From Mangifera indica (lineage: Eukaryota > Streptophyta > Magnoliopsida > Sapindales > Anacardiaceae): DNA of 64,000 nucleotides. Shown one piece after another: positions 22,720 through 34,739 of the stretch (within the stretch, counting starts at the first letter, position 1; each line of letters starts with the position of its first letter). The stretch covers positions 9,424,001-9,488,000 of the forward strand of contig NC_058153.1 of the NCBI RefSeq assembly GCF_011075055.1. Reading direction: 5' to 3'. Both the position numbers and the translations under genes were made by a program. The notes under the pieces were generated by a model. The model did not search any database. It saw nothing but the letters and a program-made list of their open reading frames with translations, and had not been told where the DNA came from.

Positions 22720-24117
22720 TTATATATTAGAAGCAATTGTTTATTCTTGTTCTGCAAGTTTGCAGTCAACTGATAAGTCTTCAGATTTTCCAAGCACCAC
22801 CGTTAAAGACATGATGAGACAAAAGCCTCCATCCAAGATTTGGAGCGGCTGATAAGGAACCATCCTGAGTTATTTTCATACCAGGATAAAATGTTTTCCT
22901 TCCCAGTTCGAATATTTTCTTATATTTCAAAGTGTAAAATTTTTTTAAATTAAAATTCTCAAGTTCAGATATTGGCATTTTCAATTTTTTTAAAAATTAA
23001 AAACATAGATAATTGTTCATAGTAAGTTCAAAAATTAATTAATAGAATTTCATTTCAGTTTTGGAAACACAACTCCTCGAGTTGATATGGGTTTAAACTT
23101 TTAATTGATTCCCTTCTTATCGCTTCCACTACAATTTAGATTCACTTTTTTATAAAAATTTAAAATAAGTATTTATAGTTGTAATAAGAATTTTAAGAAT
23201 TGTGGGATTCTTCACATGCGAAAATAATTTATGAAAATTAAAAAGAAACATTGTTGTTTCTTTTAAGTGTTTAGATTCAAAAAAATTATGCTCTCATAAT
23301 TTTTTTTAAAGTATTCAAACATCAAAATGATCTTATCCCTTTATAAATTTTGAAAATTTTCTTAATAATTTCTTATGTTAAATTCTTTTTGATACTTCAA
23401 ACTAAAACCTCATTTATATTTTTCTGAATAAACTATTAACAATTTTTGAATTAACACTCTTATTTCATATATAAATTCTTCTTGAATAAACCAAATGAAA
23501 TTGACCCCATAAATATTATACAAATTTGTATTCCAAAACTCATATTACGTCTAGTATGATTGAAGTATGAGAAAAATGCTCCACAAGTTGGAGCAAAATT
23601 GGGATATTATTTTTGGGAATGAAACGAACTAAAATGATCCTAGTACTCTGAGACCCCTCCCTACATAATTTGTGTGCAAAGATAAAGAGCTTAGTGAGTA
23701 TAATTTTGTCTTTATATTTTCCATTTTAGCAATCATTGTTCAAAGCCGTCGGTCTTGATATATAATATAATAATACTATACGTTGATGATGGTTTGTTTA
23801 TATTTAACTTGAATTCCATACAGCCGGATCCACACTTGAGAGTGAGTTTGTTTTCTCTATTTTGCGGAAGTGGGCTATTTCTTTGCAAAATTGTGCTCAC
23901 TGCCTCTCTTAAAAAGTATTGGGTGGGAGTTGGACTCAAAGCCGAAACAGAAAGCTCTTGTGCGCCTTTGCTCAGCATGTTGGTGATCAGGCGGAGACAA
24001 AATTTCTGTCTGTATTTGGATAGAAATGTCAATATTATTAATTATTTCAAAATTGATTTAGTTTATATAGACTTATAGGGGACAAGGAGTACGGAGAAGT
24101 ATTGTTCATAAAAGCAC
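22720..24117. other. intergenic DNA, no gene
   Basis: AT-rich. No coding frame, repeat end or RNA gene is supported. The right part (from about 24118) joins the 3' flank of the XTH gene. Confidence 0.5.
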
Positions 24118-24168
24118 CAGATTTATTTTATTCACAAAAAGAGCTATAATACATAGCATGCATCCAAC

Positions 24169-24174
24169 TTTATT
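24169..24174 (-). terminator. AATAAA poly(A) signal of XTH gene 1
   Basis: AATAAA on the minus strand about 45 bases after the stop codon; a second AATAAAATAAA lies at about 24122-24132. Confidence 0.5.
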
Positions 24175-24217
24175 ACAAAAAGAATAAACTCCAAAATTAC
24201 ACATTGTGAAAGATCAT

Positions 24218-25266
24218 CTAGGATGAGCTATTGAGTGCACATTCTGGAGGAAAGCCTTGGGGGAAACGTTTTGTATCCTTGCAATAATCATAAATCATGT
24301 AATTCTTCTGCACCCAATTTAGTTTCTGTTGGCTTGTGTTATCCAGTTCCTCTGACAGCCAAGATTTGATATTATCTGAATTGGAGTTGCAAGAAGAAGA
24401 TCCTGAACTTGAAGACCAGACGCAAGCATTGATGGCGTTGTATTTTCTGTAAGAAGCCGTGAAGGGAGCCTGTGACCAGTCGGTTTTGATGAGCCCGCCT
24501 CTCGTCGCCCAGTCATCGGCGTTCCAGATACTTGAGTAGATCCTCATCGGCTGGCTCTTCAGATAGGGAACACCAACTGACTCAGCGTTTTTGAACTTTC
24601 TAACGGGTGTGCCATCAACATAGAAGCTGAAAAAAAAAATGAACAAGTTAAGAATGAACAAGTTCCTGGTCAAAGAAGAAACATGATCAATACTGAATGG
24701 GTGAAAACTTACATAATAAGTTGAGGATTCCAGAGAACTGAATAGGAGTGAAAATCAGCTGTTGGGTCAAACCAGAGATGGAACTGTTGTTCTCTATTAC
24801 CTTTGCCTTGGCTGAATACATTAGTGTGAAGAGTATAAGGATCACCGCTCAAATTTCCAAGAAATTCAAAGTCTATTTCATCCCAAGCTGAGCCTTGTGA
24901 TTTTAACTGCATCACAAAAATTTCTAGGTGTCAGGATTTGATTACAATAACACTTCGATTATCTGGAAGAATCACTATGTTTTTACAAAAGTAACTTACG
25001 TAGTAGGCAGTAACAGTGCCTGCAGAGTTTCCAGGTACAAGCTTGAGCTGCATATCAATTTTTCCGAATAGATATTCATTCTTGGACTGAAAGCCTGAGC
25101 CAGAGGCTTTGTCCAGGGAGAGAGTGAGAAGTTCACCGTTGTTGAGAATTTGTGAGCGGCCGTCTCCCCAAGTTATATCAAAATTCTGGTAGAAGTTAGC
25201 AGAAGCAAGCATGAAAGAGCTAAAAGCCATAAAAATAATTAGCATATTGCTAGAAGAAGAAGCCAT
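24218..25266 (-). CDS. xyloglucan endotransglucosylase/hydrolase, gene 1
   Basis: Secreted cell-wall enzyme (GH16) that cuts xyloglucan and rejoins the end to another chain, or to water. Exons on the minus strand are 25266-25000, 24906-24713 and 24626-24218, with GT-AG introns of 93 and 86 bp; they give 289 residues, normal for the family. A signal peptide occupies residues 1-23, before NFYQNFDI. The active site [11 protein letters not shown] spans residues 97-107, with Glu99 the likely nucleophile and Glu103 the acid/base; an N-glycosylation site (NLS) follows at 107. The XET C-terminal domain ([12 protein letters not shown]...KRFPQG) is complete. VRKFKN replaces the VREFKN or IREFKN of the other copies. 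It appears functional and is a near-duplicate, inverted, of the gene at 60881-61936. Confidence 0.95.
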
Positions 25267-25324
25267 GGATTGAGATGAGCTGAAGGTTAGATATTTTGTT
25301 GGAACTGATGAATACTGGGAAGGG

Positions 25325-25332
25325 TTTATATA
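25325..25332 (-). promoter_or_regulatory. TATA box of XTH gene 1
   Basis: TATATAAA on the minus strand, 59 bases upstream of the ATG; the same sequence lies at the same distance in the duplicate gene. Confidence 0.75.
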
Positions 25333-25770
25333 GCAGGGGAAGTGATAAAATTTATAAAAAATTTGACAAAACAAGGGAAAGATAAGTGCGTGCACTGAAG
25401 GTTCCTGGTGGGTCTTCAAGTTGATGGAAATGAAATTATGAGCTGGGAATAGCTGGCTCTCGCTATAACATCATAAACTACAAAATTATTTGATTAAGAA
25501 ATGAGTAAATGGACCAGTTAAATGATGTTCTTGCTCACCAAACACATAAATATATTAACCAAATGAAATTAAAGCAGGAGACAGCCGCCTCATTTGTCAA
25601 GGTCACATTCACCAAACCAATTACGAAACTTGCAAAGAAGAATTGTTTTATTTAGACTGAGTGCTCATATAGTTGCTGGTTCGGTCGCACCAACAGTATG
25701 AGCTTTCTTTACAGATTGTTCACAGCTTACAGGGGACCCAGAACTCATCATCAAGAACTGAGCAGTGAAT
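25333..25770 (-). promoter_or_regulatory. duplicated XTH promoter segment
   Basis: On the minus strand this region matches 59650-59847 and 60600-60819 upstream of XTH gene 4, in order. Shared blocks include GTGAACAATCTGTA, TTTGGTGAATGTGACCT, GGTTAATATATTT and TAGCGAGAGCCAGCTATTC. The similarity shows that promoter and gene were duplicated together. Confidence 0.8.
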
Positions 25771-25810
25771 CAATCTTTATCTCTTACCCATTAGGAAGTA
25801 TGTTTAAGAA

Positions 25811-26520
25811 GAGCAAATTACATTTTCCCACCAAGCTTCGGCATAAAAAGACTTTTTTACCCCTAAAGGAGATGAATAATATTTTTCAACTCAAAATAGA
25901 CTTTGGTAACCCCAAAAAAAAAAAAAGAAGTTAAACTACCTTTTTATCCCTACTTTGTTATTTTCCAAAATTATCATATAACCTCAAATTAATAAAAATT
26001 AATTATAAACCTTTTAACTATCTAAATTATAAAAGTGTCCATAATTTATAATTGTATATTTGAGTGCAAACATAATTTTGAAAAATGTTACCGGTGTTGA
26101 TAAAAAATTTTAGAAGTTTCTTTTAAAAATTTGAAAAGAGGTATTTTTAAAATTTTAATGTCTCTCAACAGTTTAAGAAACAATAGTTATTTCCCAAAGA
26201 ACTAAATATAACAAAACAAATTAGAGGTGTTAATACCATTTTACAAACTATTTGAACTATAATAAAATTTTCAAATTTTATAAAGTGAATATGAATATTT
26301 TAAGGCTTTTTTTGGTTGGAAATTTGAAAAATTTTTAGTGTATGCTTGAAATTTTTTAAAATTTAAATATGTCTCTTGGTGGCTTTTAAAAATAAAGGTT
26401 ATATTTCTTAAAAACTTAACAAAACACAATAAATTAAGAGTATAAATATCATATTATTAACTATTGTGGTCATAATTATATTTTCAAAACATCATTGTAT
26501 AAGGTCTGATAGTATCTAAA
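25811..26520. repeat. AT-rich dispersed repeat, family B copy 2
   Basis: It begins GAGCAAATTACATTTTCCCA and contains ATATGTCTCTTGGTGGCTTT and AAGAGTATAAATATCATATT, as in copies 1 and 3. No right tip was found. Confidence 0.55.
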
Positions 26521-26950
26521 ATTAACACTTAAGTCCTTAGCTGATATTAGCTGATCCATTAAAGAATTTTTAGAAGTCTAATACTCATAGTCTATTAACA
26601 TTACATTTTCTTATGACTTTAAAAATGTTCTAATTCTAACAAAACTCTTAGTTAATAACTGTTCAATTTCTTAAAGTTATTTTGTAATTTTTAATGTTAT
26701 TTAAATAAGGTTTTAAGAAATTAATTTTAAAAAAATCAAGAGCTGAAAGTGATAAGGATCTAGGATAAGCCTGACTTCCAGATAATACTAGACTTCACGG
26801 ATTACAAGGTAACTCATATTTTTCAAGTAGAATATAATATAATGTTTTTAAGATAACGTTTGGGTTCTATTAAATATTGATTGTTAATTAGTCGCTCATA
26901 GCTTTCTACTTCAAAATTCGTTATCATATGAATAAAAATATTAGAACGAA

Positions 26951-27784
26951 GGCCAACTAACTATTCTCACCCAAGGATTGGTGTAAACTCCAGTTTTTAT
27001 CTGTTAATTATCAAAAATTTAAATTTTCACTTATCTGTTAAATTTCACTAATACTATCAAAGATAAAATCGCATTTAATACAAATATTTAAAAAAATGAT
27101 TAATTCATTATATTTTCCTCAGATTAAAAATTAATAATTTCCCCCTCCCCAGCCCCCCCCCCCCCCCTATCTTCCCCTCATCTAAAGTCTAAAAAATAGC
27201 TATTTTTCCTCTAGGGATTACATTTTCCTCCTTGTTGCTTCTCCGATGATCGAAGTCGACCAACCTCAACTCTCCTATCTCCCGAACGAGAACAAATCTT
27301 TGGTTGACAAGAGATCAACTGATGATTCATCAGTAAACCAGTCTATGAGTCAGTCGATACACAGATCGACTAACGTGATCTATGCAACTCGCAGATCTGT
27401 GCGTTGCATAGATCTTTACCTATGAATCGTCAACTGACAAGAGGTCGACTTGCAATTCGTCCTCATTTGGAAGATAGAAGGGTGGAGATTGGTCGACTCT
27501 AGTTGACAGAGAAGCAACAAGAAAGAAAAGGCAAACTTTGAGGGGAAATAGACATTTTTCAAACTTTAGATGAGAGAAAGGTAGGGAAAAATTGTTAGTT
27601 TTTAAACTTGGGAAGGAAAATGTGATGAATTTATAATTTTTTCAAATATTTTTATTAAATAATGATTTTACCTTTGATAATAATAGTAAAATTTAACAAA
27701 TTAGTGGGTATTTAAATTTTTTATAATTAATAAGTAGGAAATTGAGTTTGCACCAAACCTTGGGTGGGAAATAGTTACTTTGCC
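26951..27784. mobile_element. foldback element, about 834 bp
   Basis: Left end GGCCAACTAACTATTCTCAC; right end reverse complemented GGCAAAGTAACTATTTCCCA. Inner arm blocks (GGTTTGGTGCAAACTC) also match. The core at 27240-27500 repeats GTCGACC, GATCGAC and CAGATC motifs. The flanks TAGAACGAA and TAAGAAAAA match poorly (about 5 of 9), so the duplication is decayed or the ends are a few bases off. Confidence 0.65.
27151..27167. repeat. poly-C tract
   Basis: A run of about 16 C inside the foldback element; a partner poly-G run exists at about 43266-43279 in another copy. Confidence 0.8.
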
Positions 27785-27991
27785 TAAGAAAAATATAAAA
27801 AAGAAGAGGGGCTATAAATCCATTTACTTCCAGTAATATACTATCACATATCCACACTTAGATCTCAAATGACTGAAAAACCCTTGGTAAAGTCGACAAA
27901 TTTCAACACCATTCTTTTAGGTTCGTTGTGCTTCGCATTCAATGCCAAATTGCCAAACTATTACACCATAACAAATGGACGAATAAATAAC

Positions 27992-28178
27992 TGTTACATA
28001 AGGTGGATTTTTCCACCACATGGAAGACAAATTGGGACTTGTGTGGGAATGCATTCAATGAAGAGAAGGAACGGGCGACTACATGCATAGTATCTTTGGC
28101 AATGGAACTAGAAGGGTGATGAGATTGGGCTATATAAACCCACCATTTATATTGTATAGGTATGCAAAAAATAACAAG
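27992..28178 (+). repeat. older copia element: first half of 5' LTR
   Basis: It starts TGTTACATAAGGTGGATTTT, a diverged version of the LTR start TGTTATATATGGTGGATTTT seen at 36234. It contains a GGCTATATAAACCC promoter-like block. At 28178 it is cut by the younger element; the other half resumes at 36538 after the duplicated ACAAG. Confidence 0.75.
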
Positions 28179-28476
28179 TGTTATACATGGTGGATTTTTC
28201 CACTACATGATTTAGACTTTGATTAAAAGATAATGTAAAGGCATTAAATGCCTTGGAAAAATAGCTTTGAAGATTGTCATTTTTGTTGACTGGAGGGGCG
28301 GCAAAATTTTCTATAAATACCCCCCTCTCTTCATGTAATATACACTTCTTCAATTAAAAGCTTTCTTGCTTTTCCCGTTTGCTTCTTGTTATCATTTCTT
28401 AAGCCTACCTTTTATTCCTTTAATAAAATTTAGTTATAGTTTCCATAGTTCAATTAATTCAATTATATTAATAACA
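28179..28476 (+). repeat. 5' LTR (298 bp) with TATA box
   Basis: Begins TGTTATACATGG, ends TTAATAACA. TATAAATA at 28312-28319 is the likely promoter, and is kept in the 3' LTR. Confidence 0.92.
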
Positions 28477-28639
28477 CGTTATCAGTACAATTAATTAAAG
28501 TATATCATAATCTTTCTATTATATTGTTATGCTATTTATATATTGTAAATATGGATATCCTAGTTGTGATGTTTTAATTATCTTTTAATTTATGTTATAC
28601 TTTTATTTAATGTTTTATTTATAATTGTACCCTATTTAT

Positions 28640-29350
28640 AATCTGAAGTTTACAAAATTATACATCTGGACTTGAAGTCCTGAACCCTTGAATCTAGACT
28701 TGAAGTTTGAAATATCATAAATCTAGACCCGAAGTTCTGAACATTATTTTTAACCTGAAGCTTACAAAATTATGAAGTCAGACCTGCAGTCTTGGATATC
28801 ATAAATCTAGATCTGAAATCCTGAATTTCATTTGTAACCCAAAGTTTACAAAATCATAAATTTGTACTTAAAGTCCTAAATCTTATTTGTAATCTAAAGT
28901 TTACAAAAACATAAATTTGGACCAGAAGTCCTGAGTATTATTTGAATATTTATTTATGTGAATTTTTATTATTTAGATCTTTATTTTTATTATAATAATT
29001 GTATCTGATTTACAACTTGAAGTTTGTAAAATTGTGAATATATATATATATATATTTATAGGCCCAAAGTTTCATCAGTCTTTATTTTAAAATAATTATA
29101 TCACATTTGCAACTTGAAGTTTGCATAAAGTGTGAAAAATATGGATTTAAAGTCCAAAAATATAATCAGAATACATATTAGAATATTCTGAATACTAATT
29201 ACAAAACTAGAAGTTTTGTAAATATGGGATAACATATGAACCTAAAGTTTCTAAAAATTAGTCTCAATATTTCTCCAACAAAATCAGCTATGTAAATATG
29301 AGATAATATTTGAATCTAAAGTTCCAAAGATTAACTCATATATATTGTCT
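28640..29350 (+). repeat. degenerate tandem repeats in copia leader
   Basis: Roughly 50-60 bp units alternate ACCTGAAGTTTACAAAATTATAAA-like and TCTGGACCTGAAGTCCTGAA-like blocks about ten times. The array resumes at 31630 after the nested insertion. The related old element has a shorter version at 36900-37170, so the array is a family feature. Confidence 0.8.
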
Positions 29351-30265
29351 ACGAAACCAGAATGTAACCTTTCTAACCATTGGGTGTGTTACAGAAAAAC
29401 GGCATGAGTTCCCCTATTTTAGAGGGCTCGGGGAATTTTTTTTTTCTCTTTTCCATTATGCCCTGTAACACTCCCAATTAACAATTTATATAAACCAGTC
29501 CTACCAACCGACTGGATTTTCATCAACTTAATCACAATTAATAAAATAAGTACATAATAATAACAATTATAGAAATTATCACCCACAAAAACTTTATAAT
29601 CAATTTTCATAACAAGTTGTATATATATATATATACATATCCACCAATATCTACATCAAGTATATATATATATATAGGCATATATTCACATATACATCAA
29701 AACATATATATATCAATAAAAATATGGTGCCTTCCTCCCTTAGCCTCATGTCTCATTAGTGCTCCCCGGGAACCTTTGCTGTATTTCTTTACCTGTAAAA
29801 TATTAAATTAAATGGAGTGAGGGACTATGACTCAGTAAGAAAATCATACTAAACACTTAAAGTATTTCATACCAGTATTAATCTTTTATAATCTTTTCCA
29901 TACTTAGCGTGTCTGAACTATTTACAACAAAATAATTGACACAGAACACGTATTTAACACATATCATAATTCTTTTCTTTCACACATTTATTCATTTCCT
30001 TACTATACAGATATGATTCACTCATTATGATTTATGCATGTATGAGTGCCATGACATTTTTATTTTCTGATCGTACATCTTTCTCAACTCTTTATCAGCC
30101 ACACAGGCTTGTATGCATAATTCTAATGCAAATGACTTTCATAAAATATTTACTAATTTGTTTCTCTCTCATTCTCATTGATCGATTTAGACTACATATG
30201 ATAGTACTTGCAGTCACCATACAAAATATAATTCTCTCTTACACGCATATTTTTTTTTTCTTTGC

Positions 30266-30400
30266 TGTCCACACAGTATAGCTAATATTTTTCTTTGCTG
30301 TCCACACAGTACAGCTAATATTTTTTTCTTTGCTGTCCACACAGTACAGCTGGTTGTCCACACAGTATAACCGATTATTTTATTTGTTGTCCACACAGTA
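30266..30400. repeat. five copies of TGTCCACACAGTA
   Basis: Copies start at 30266, 30299, 30334, 30355 and 30388 with spacing of 21-35 bp. They are followed by TAGCTAATATTT- or CAGCTGG-type spacers. Confidence 0.92.
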
Positions 30401-30664
30401 CAGCTGGCGTGTAAGAATTTTTAGTATGTTTTCTGCTTTCCTGTATCATATGAGTCATTATAAAACCAAAAATACTTGTTTTCCATTTTCTAAACGCATG
30501 CATGACTTAGAAAATATTTTTCCTCTCTCTTTATTTTTTTCTAAATCATGCATATGTTATGATTCCTCATGTATGCATATATAACCATAATATGAAATAT
30601 GCACATTTGTTATTTTCCCTTATTCTTTTCATTCCTTCTCAAATATCATATTATTTTCTCATGC

Positions 30665-30671
<7 letters not shown>

Positions 30672-30730
<59 letters not shown>
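30672..30730. repeat. (TA)n microsatellite
   Basis: About 29 uninterrupted units within the nested insertion. Confidence 0.95.
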
Positions 30731-30732
<2 letters not shown>

Positions 30733-31734
30733 TGCGTCAAATTAATTTCAATTATACAATATAGGCTTAATATAAGGGTTATTTCACACATTTTATGCAC
30801 ATAATTAAGCAAAATTAACCTATATCACATAAAATGACATTTTTACCCTTATGGCCAAAATTACCTTTTTACCCTTATGGCCAAAAATTACATCATGAAT
30901 CCTAATGAATTTCTTTATCCTTTTAAGCATAAATCACCTTAATTCTAATACCTTACATACTGATATAAGTAAAGGTTATTTAAATAACCTAACTCAAATT
31001 TACTTCAAGTATGTAAAGTATGAAATTCTTACCTTTTCTTTTCCAAATAGGTGATTTAAGCTTATTCACCTTCTTTTCTTTTTCTTGGCAACCTTAATCA
31101 ACCAAAAATATAATCATCCATCAAACTCCCAAATTTCACATATCTTAAAAATTAAATTTCTTACCTTAGAACTGATCAGAATTGACAGATCTACACTTTT
31201 TATAATTGGGGCCTCTGGAAATTAGGTAGTTTCGCTAGGTTTTTGGACGAATTTTGGTTAAGGGAAGTTTTTAGCTCAAACAATGGAGGTTCTCGGCAAA
31301 ATGGAAGAGAAAATGAATAGAAATAAGTTTATAAGCCTATTGGACCATTTTGCCCTTAACCTTTTTCATAAATTACTATTTTATCCTTAGCCAATTACCA
31401 AAAACCCTTAGCACCACCATATAATTTCAAGTGTGCCCTTCAATTTTAATTCCCACTTTGTCCCTTGAATCTTTATAAAATGACCATTTTACCCCTTTTG
31501 AAAAATATTGCTCATTTAGTAGTTTTCTCTAATTCTTTTACAATTTCTTTACACAACAAGTTATAAAATCCATTCTAGGGGTAATTTTGGAAGTGGAGTT
31601 TACTGACACACCTGAATTCGGATGTTACACAGAAGTTTTGTAAATATGACAATATTTGGACCTAAAGTTCCTAAAATTGGATGGATAATATTAAATGGGC
31701 TTTTTATATGATTCTCCACCTAGAATTTATGAGC

Positions 31735-32400
31735 CTTGAAAATTGATAAAATAAAATGTCCCAGAAGGACAAATACAAAGCTATTCTCTTTCAGCATCAT
31801 ATCCCTGAAGGATTGCGAGCCGAAATATGGATATAATGATAAATCTATTAAATTTGTGGAGAAATTTGAAAGATAGATGTAAATATCAGATTCACTAATA
31901 TTCTCAATGACTCTATAATTTAGTATAACTCTGCGATGTTCGAAATTTTTTCCTAAATGTGGAAAATAAAATATTGTCCACTTTTTATTTTATGCTCCTA
32001 TAGAAGCAGTATTGGGAAAAGAAATTATAAATCAATATTTTCTCGTTAATGAAAAACCATCAAACTCGCCCCAAAATATTATATCGTTCTTTGAAGTGAA
32101 TGCAACTATCAGAAGTAGTTCTCATAGATGTAACTACCAGAAGTAGTTATCATGAGTGTGAGAAATAATTTTTGATTCAAAGATGGTTATAATAGAAAAT
32201 ATCAATCATACCACCAGAAGTAGTTATCATGAGTGTGAGAAATAATTTTTGATTCAAAGATGGTTATAATAGAAAATATCAGTCATACCACCAGAAGTGG
32301 ACTAAGACTGAAACGAAATAAATATAATGCAGAGTAAACTATAAAACAATTAGTGTGGTTATAAAAGCCATTGGCGGTGTACTGTAGTACACATAAACAT
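31735..32400 (+). pseudogene. copia gag remnant with 77 bp tandem duplication
   Basis: Translation gives scattered gag-like segments (for example SFFEVNAT) with stops. Two 77 bp units start at 32137 and 32214 (CCAGAAGTAGTTATCATGAG...), nearly identical. The related old element has one unit at 37490-37570. Confidence 0.55.
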
Positions 32401-32673
32401 TAGATAGATCTATATTAAGCACTTATAAGAATTTACTTTTTGATAAGTTAGATCCTGTCGATTTAATGAATCTCGATGTTTCAAATCCTCTTTCAAAGAA
32501 TAAAATATGGATCACTTGAATAGTGACAAGGATGTCTAAGATTTTTATAATTAAATCTATCATATATATTTATTTTGGAGCCATAAATATTATTTTGTCT
32601 TTTAGTATCATGTTCTTCTTCCTTTCAATATTTTGTGTACGTTATGACTAACGTAATTTTTAAATAAAAGGAA

Positions 32674-32952
32674 ATGGGCTTCAAAATTGAAGCGTTGACT
32701 TCAACAGCTGATAAGGCAGACATGTATTTGGTGGATAGTGCAACAACGCACACAATTCTCAAGGAAACGAAGTTTTTCCTGACTTTAACATTAATTGAAG
32801 CTAAAGTAAATATTATATTAGGATCAATCGATCTGATTGAAGGCTTCGAAAGAGTCACAGTTGTATTAAAAAATGGGACCAAATTAAGCATCAATAATGT
32901 ATTATATTCAAGTAGATCTAGAAGAAATCTACTGAGTTTTAAAGATATATGA
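32674..32952 (+). pseudogene. copia protease domain
   Basis: YLVDSATTHTIL carries the D-S-A/G protease motif; VVLKNGTKLSINNVLYSSRS and RRNLLSFKDI are the typical downstream segment. A stop ends the frame right after FKDI. Confidence 0.85.
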
Positions 32953-33068
32953 AAAAATGGTTATCATCTTGAAACCATAAGTGAAAATGGTGTAAAATTC
33001 CTTTGTATAACTAGTAATACCTCCGAAAGAAGGTTTATACTAGAAAAATTGTCTACTTTATCATTTGA

Positions 33069-33959
33069 TTGTATTATACAATCATAAAGGCAATTGAAAC
33101 CTACGCGGTATTGAATCAGAAGTTCTGTGATCCAAAAGTATTTATGCTTTGGCATGATCGTTTAGGCCACCCAAAATCGATAATGATGAGCATGATTATT
33201 GAAAATTCACATGGACATTCATTAAAGAATCATAAAATTTTATTGTCCGGTGAAAAATTATACACCGTCTGTTCTCAAGGTAAATTAGTAATAAGACCAT
33301 CTCCCTACAAAATTGGAGGTGAATCCCCATCATTCCTACAAAAGATTCAAGGGGATATATGTAGACCCATTCATCCACCAAGTGGGCTATTTCGTTATTT
33401 TATAGTCTTAATTGATGCATTTGTACGATGGTCTCATATTTGTTTATTGTCTACTCGAAATATTGCATGTACTAAATTGTTAGCACAAATTATCAAATTA
33501 AAGGCACATTTCACAGATTATTCAATCAAGTCAATACGGCTCGATAATGCTAGTGAATTTACATCTAAAACATTTGATGATTATTGCATATCTATGGGGA
33601 GTGAGGTTAAACATCCAATCCCGCATGTCCACACAAAGAATGGATTAGCTGAGTCTCTTATAAAACGACTCAAAGTAATTGCACATACCTTATTACTAAA
33701 AAGTCAATTATCTACTTCTATGTGGGGACATGCTATATTACATGCTACAACGTTAATTCGCTTGCAACCTTCTTCTTATCATCAATATTTTCCCTTACAA
33801 TTGATCTTTGGTTACCAACCTAATGTATCTCATTTGAGAATATTTGGTTGTATTATATTTGTCCCTATTGTCTCTCCTCAAAGCACAAAAATGGGACCCC
33901 AACATCGTTTGAGAATATACGTTGGATATAATTCACCATCTATTATCAGGTACCTATAA
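33069..33959 (+). pseudogene. copia pre-integrase and integrase domains
   Basis: 296 residues in one frame. LWHDRLGHPKS is the pre-integrase motif. Integrase follows with IQGDICRPIHPPSG (first Asp), SIRLDNASEFTSKTFDDYC (second Asp) and HTKNGLAESLIKRLK (Glu), so the DDE triad appears intact. RIFGCIIFVP marks the end. An upstream stop separates it from protease. Confidence 0.9.
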
Positions 33960-34169
33960 CCATTAATAGGTGATCTTTTTACTGTATGATTTACAAATTA
34001 TCACTTTGTTGAGACAACTTTTCCATCTTTAGGGGAAAAGAAAATGCCTCCTGAAGTTAGGCATAAACTTACTTAGTATGTACCTATCATGTCTCATTTA
34101 GATTCTCGCACATCCCAAAGTGAAACTGAAGCACAAAATATAGTGCGTTTATAAATTATTGCCAACCAA

Positions 34170-34508
34170 ATGTCTAATGCATTTGTAGATACAGCAAAAG
34201 TGATAAAATCACATGTTCCAGCTGCTAATGCACCAGAAAGAATTAATGTGACTACTGAACAGTTTATTCATGCCATAATTGATCAATCTATTGCAAGCCA
34301 GAAGCATGGTAGACCTGTTGGATCGAAAAACACGGTTCTTAGAAAAAGAAAGACAAATAATCAAACAAATATCAATCATGATAATTCTAAGATAAATGAA
34401 AAATTCATACTCTCTAATATTCCTCCAGAAGAGGTTATGATTCCTGAAGAGACTCAAACCCCTGAAATGGCGCAAATCCCTAAAATGGTACAAAATCCTG
34501 AAGAATAG
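34170..34508 (+). pseudogene. copia integrase-RT linker
   Basis: Carries KHGRPVGSKNTVLRKRK, a segment commonly seen between integrase and RT in this kind of copia polyprotein, then Pro/Glu-rich low-complexity sequence. Confidence 0.7.
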
Positions 34509-34739
34509 AAAAATGAGAATATTGAAATATCTTTAAATTATGCTCATACACAAAAGATATGAAACCGTGAAACAATTATAATTGATGATATATTCTCATT
34601 TGTAGTAGTTACTGAAATTCTGAATAATGATGATTTTGAACCACGTACTGTGGCTAAGTACAAACAAAGACATGATTGCCCTAAATGAAAAAAAGCAATT
34701 CTAGTATAATTAGCTTCTCTAGCAAAATGTTAAGCGTTT

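Larger units (their letters stand above)
29363..31629. mobile_element. 2267 bp LTR-like insertion nested in copia leader
   Basis: It starts TGTAACC and ends GTTACA. A perfect 5 bp duplication CAGAA (29358-29362 and 31630-31634) flanks it, and removing it restores the leader repeat unit (ACCAGAAGTTTTGTAAATATG). TG...CA ends with a 5 bp duplication suggest a solo LTR or a small non-autonomous LTR element; TGTAAC/GTTACA tips are common in plant Ty3/gypsy LTRs. I find no coding domain inside. Confidence 0.8.

Noticed and set aside
27869..28090. 73-codon plus-strand frame left of the copia nest
   Set aside because: Overlaps the diverged 5' LTR of the older copia element; no domain.
30266..30400. 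Possible CRISPR-like array
   Set aside because: Repeats are only 13 bp, spacing is 21-35 bp with related spacers, and the context is a plant transposon.
32964..33381. Minus-strand frames opposite the copia integrase
   Set aside because: Antisense shadows of integrase.
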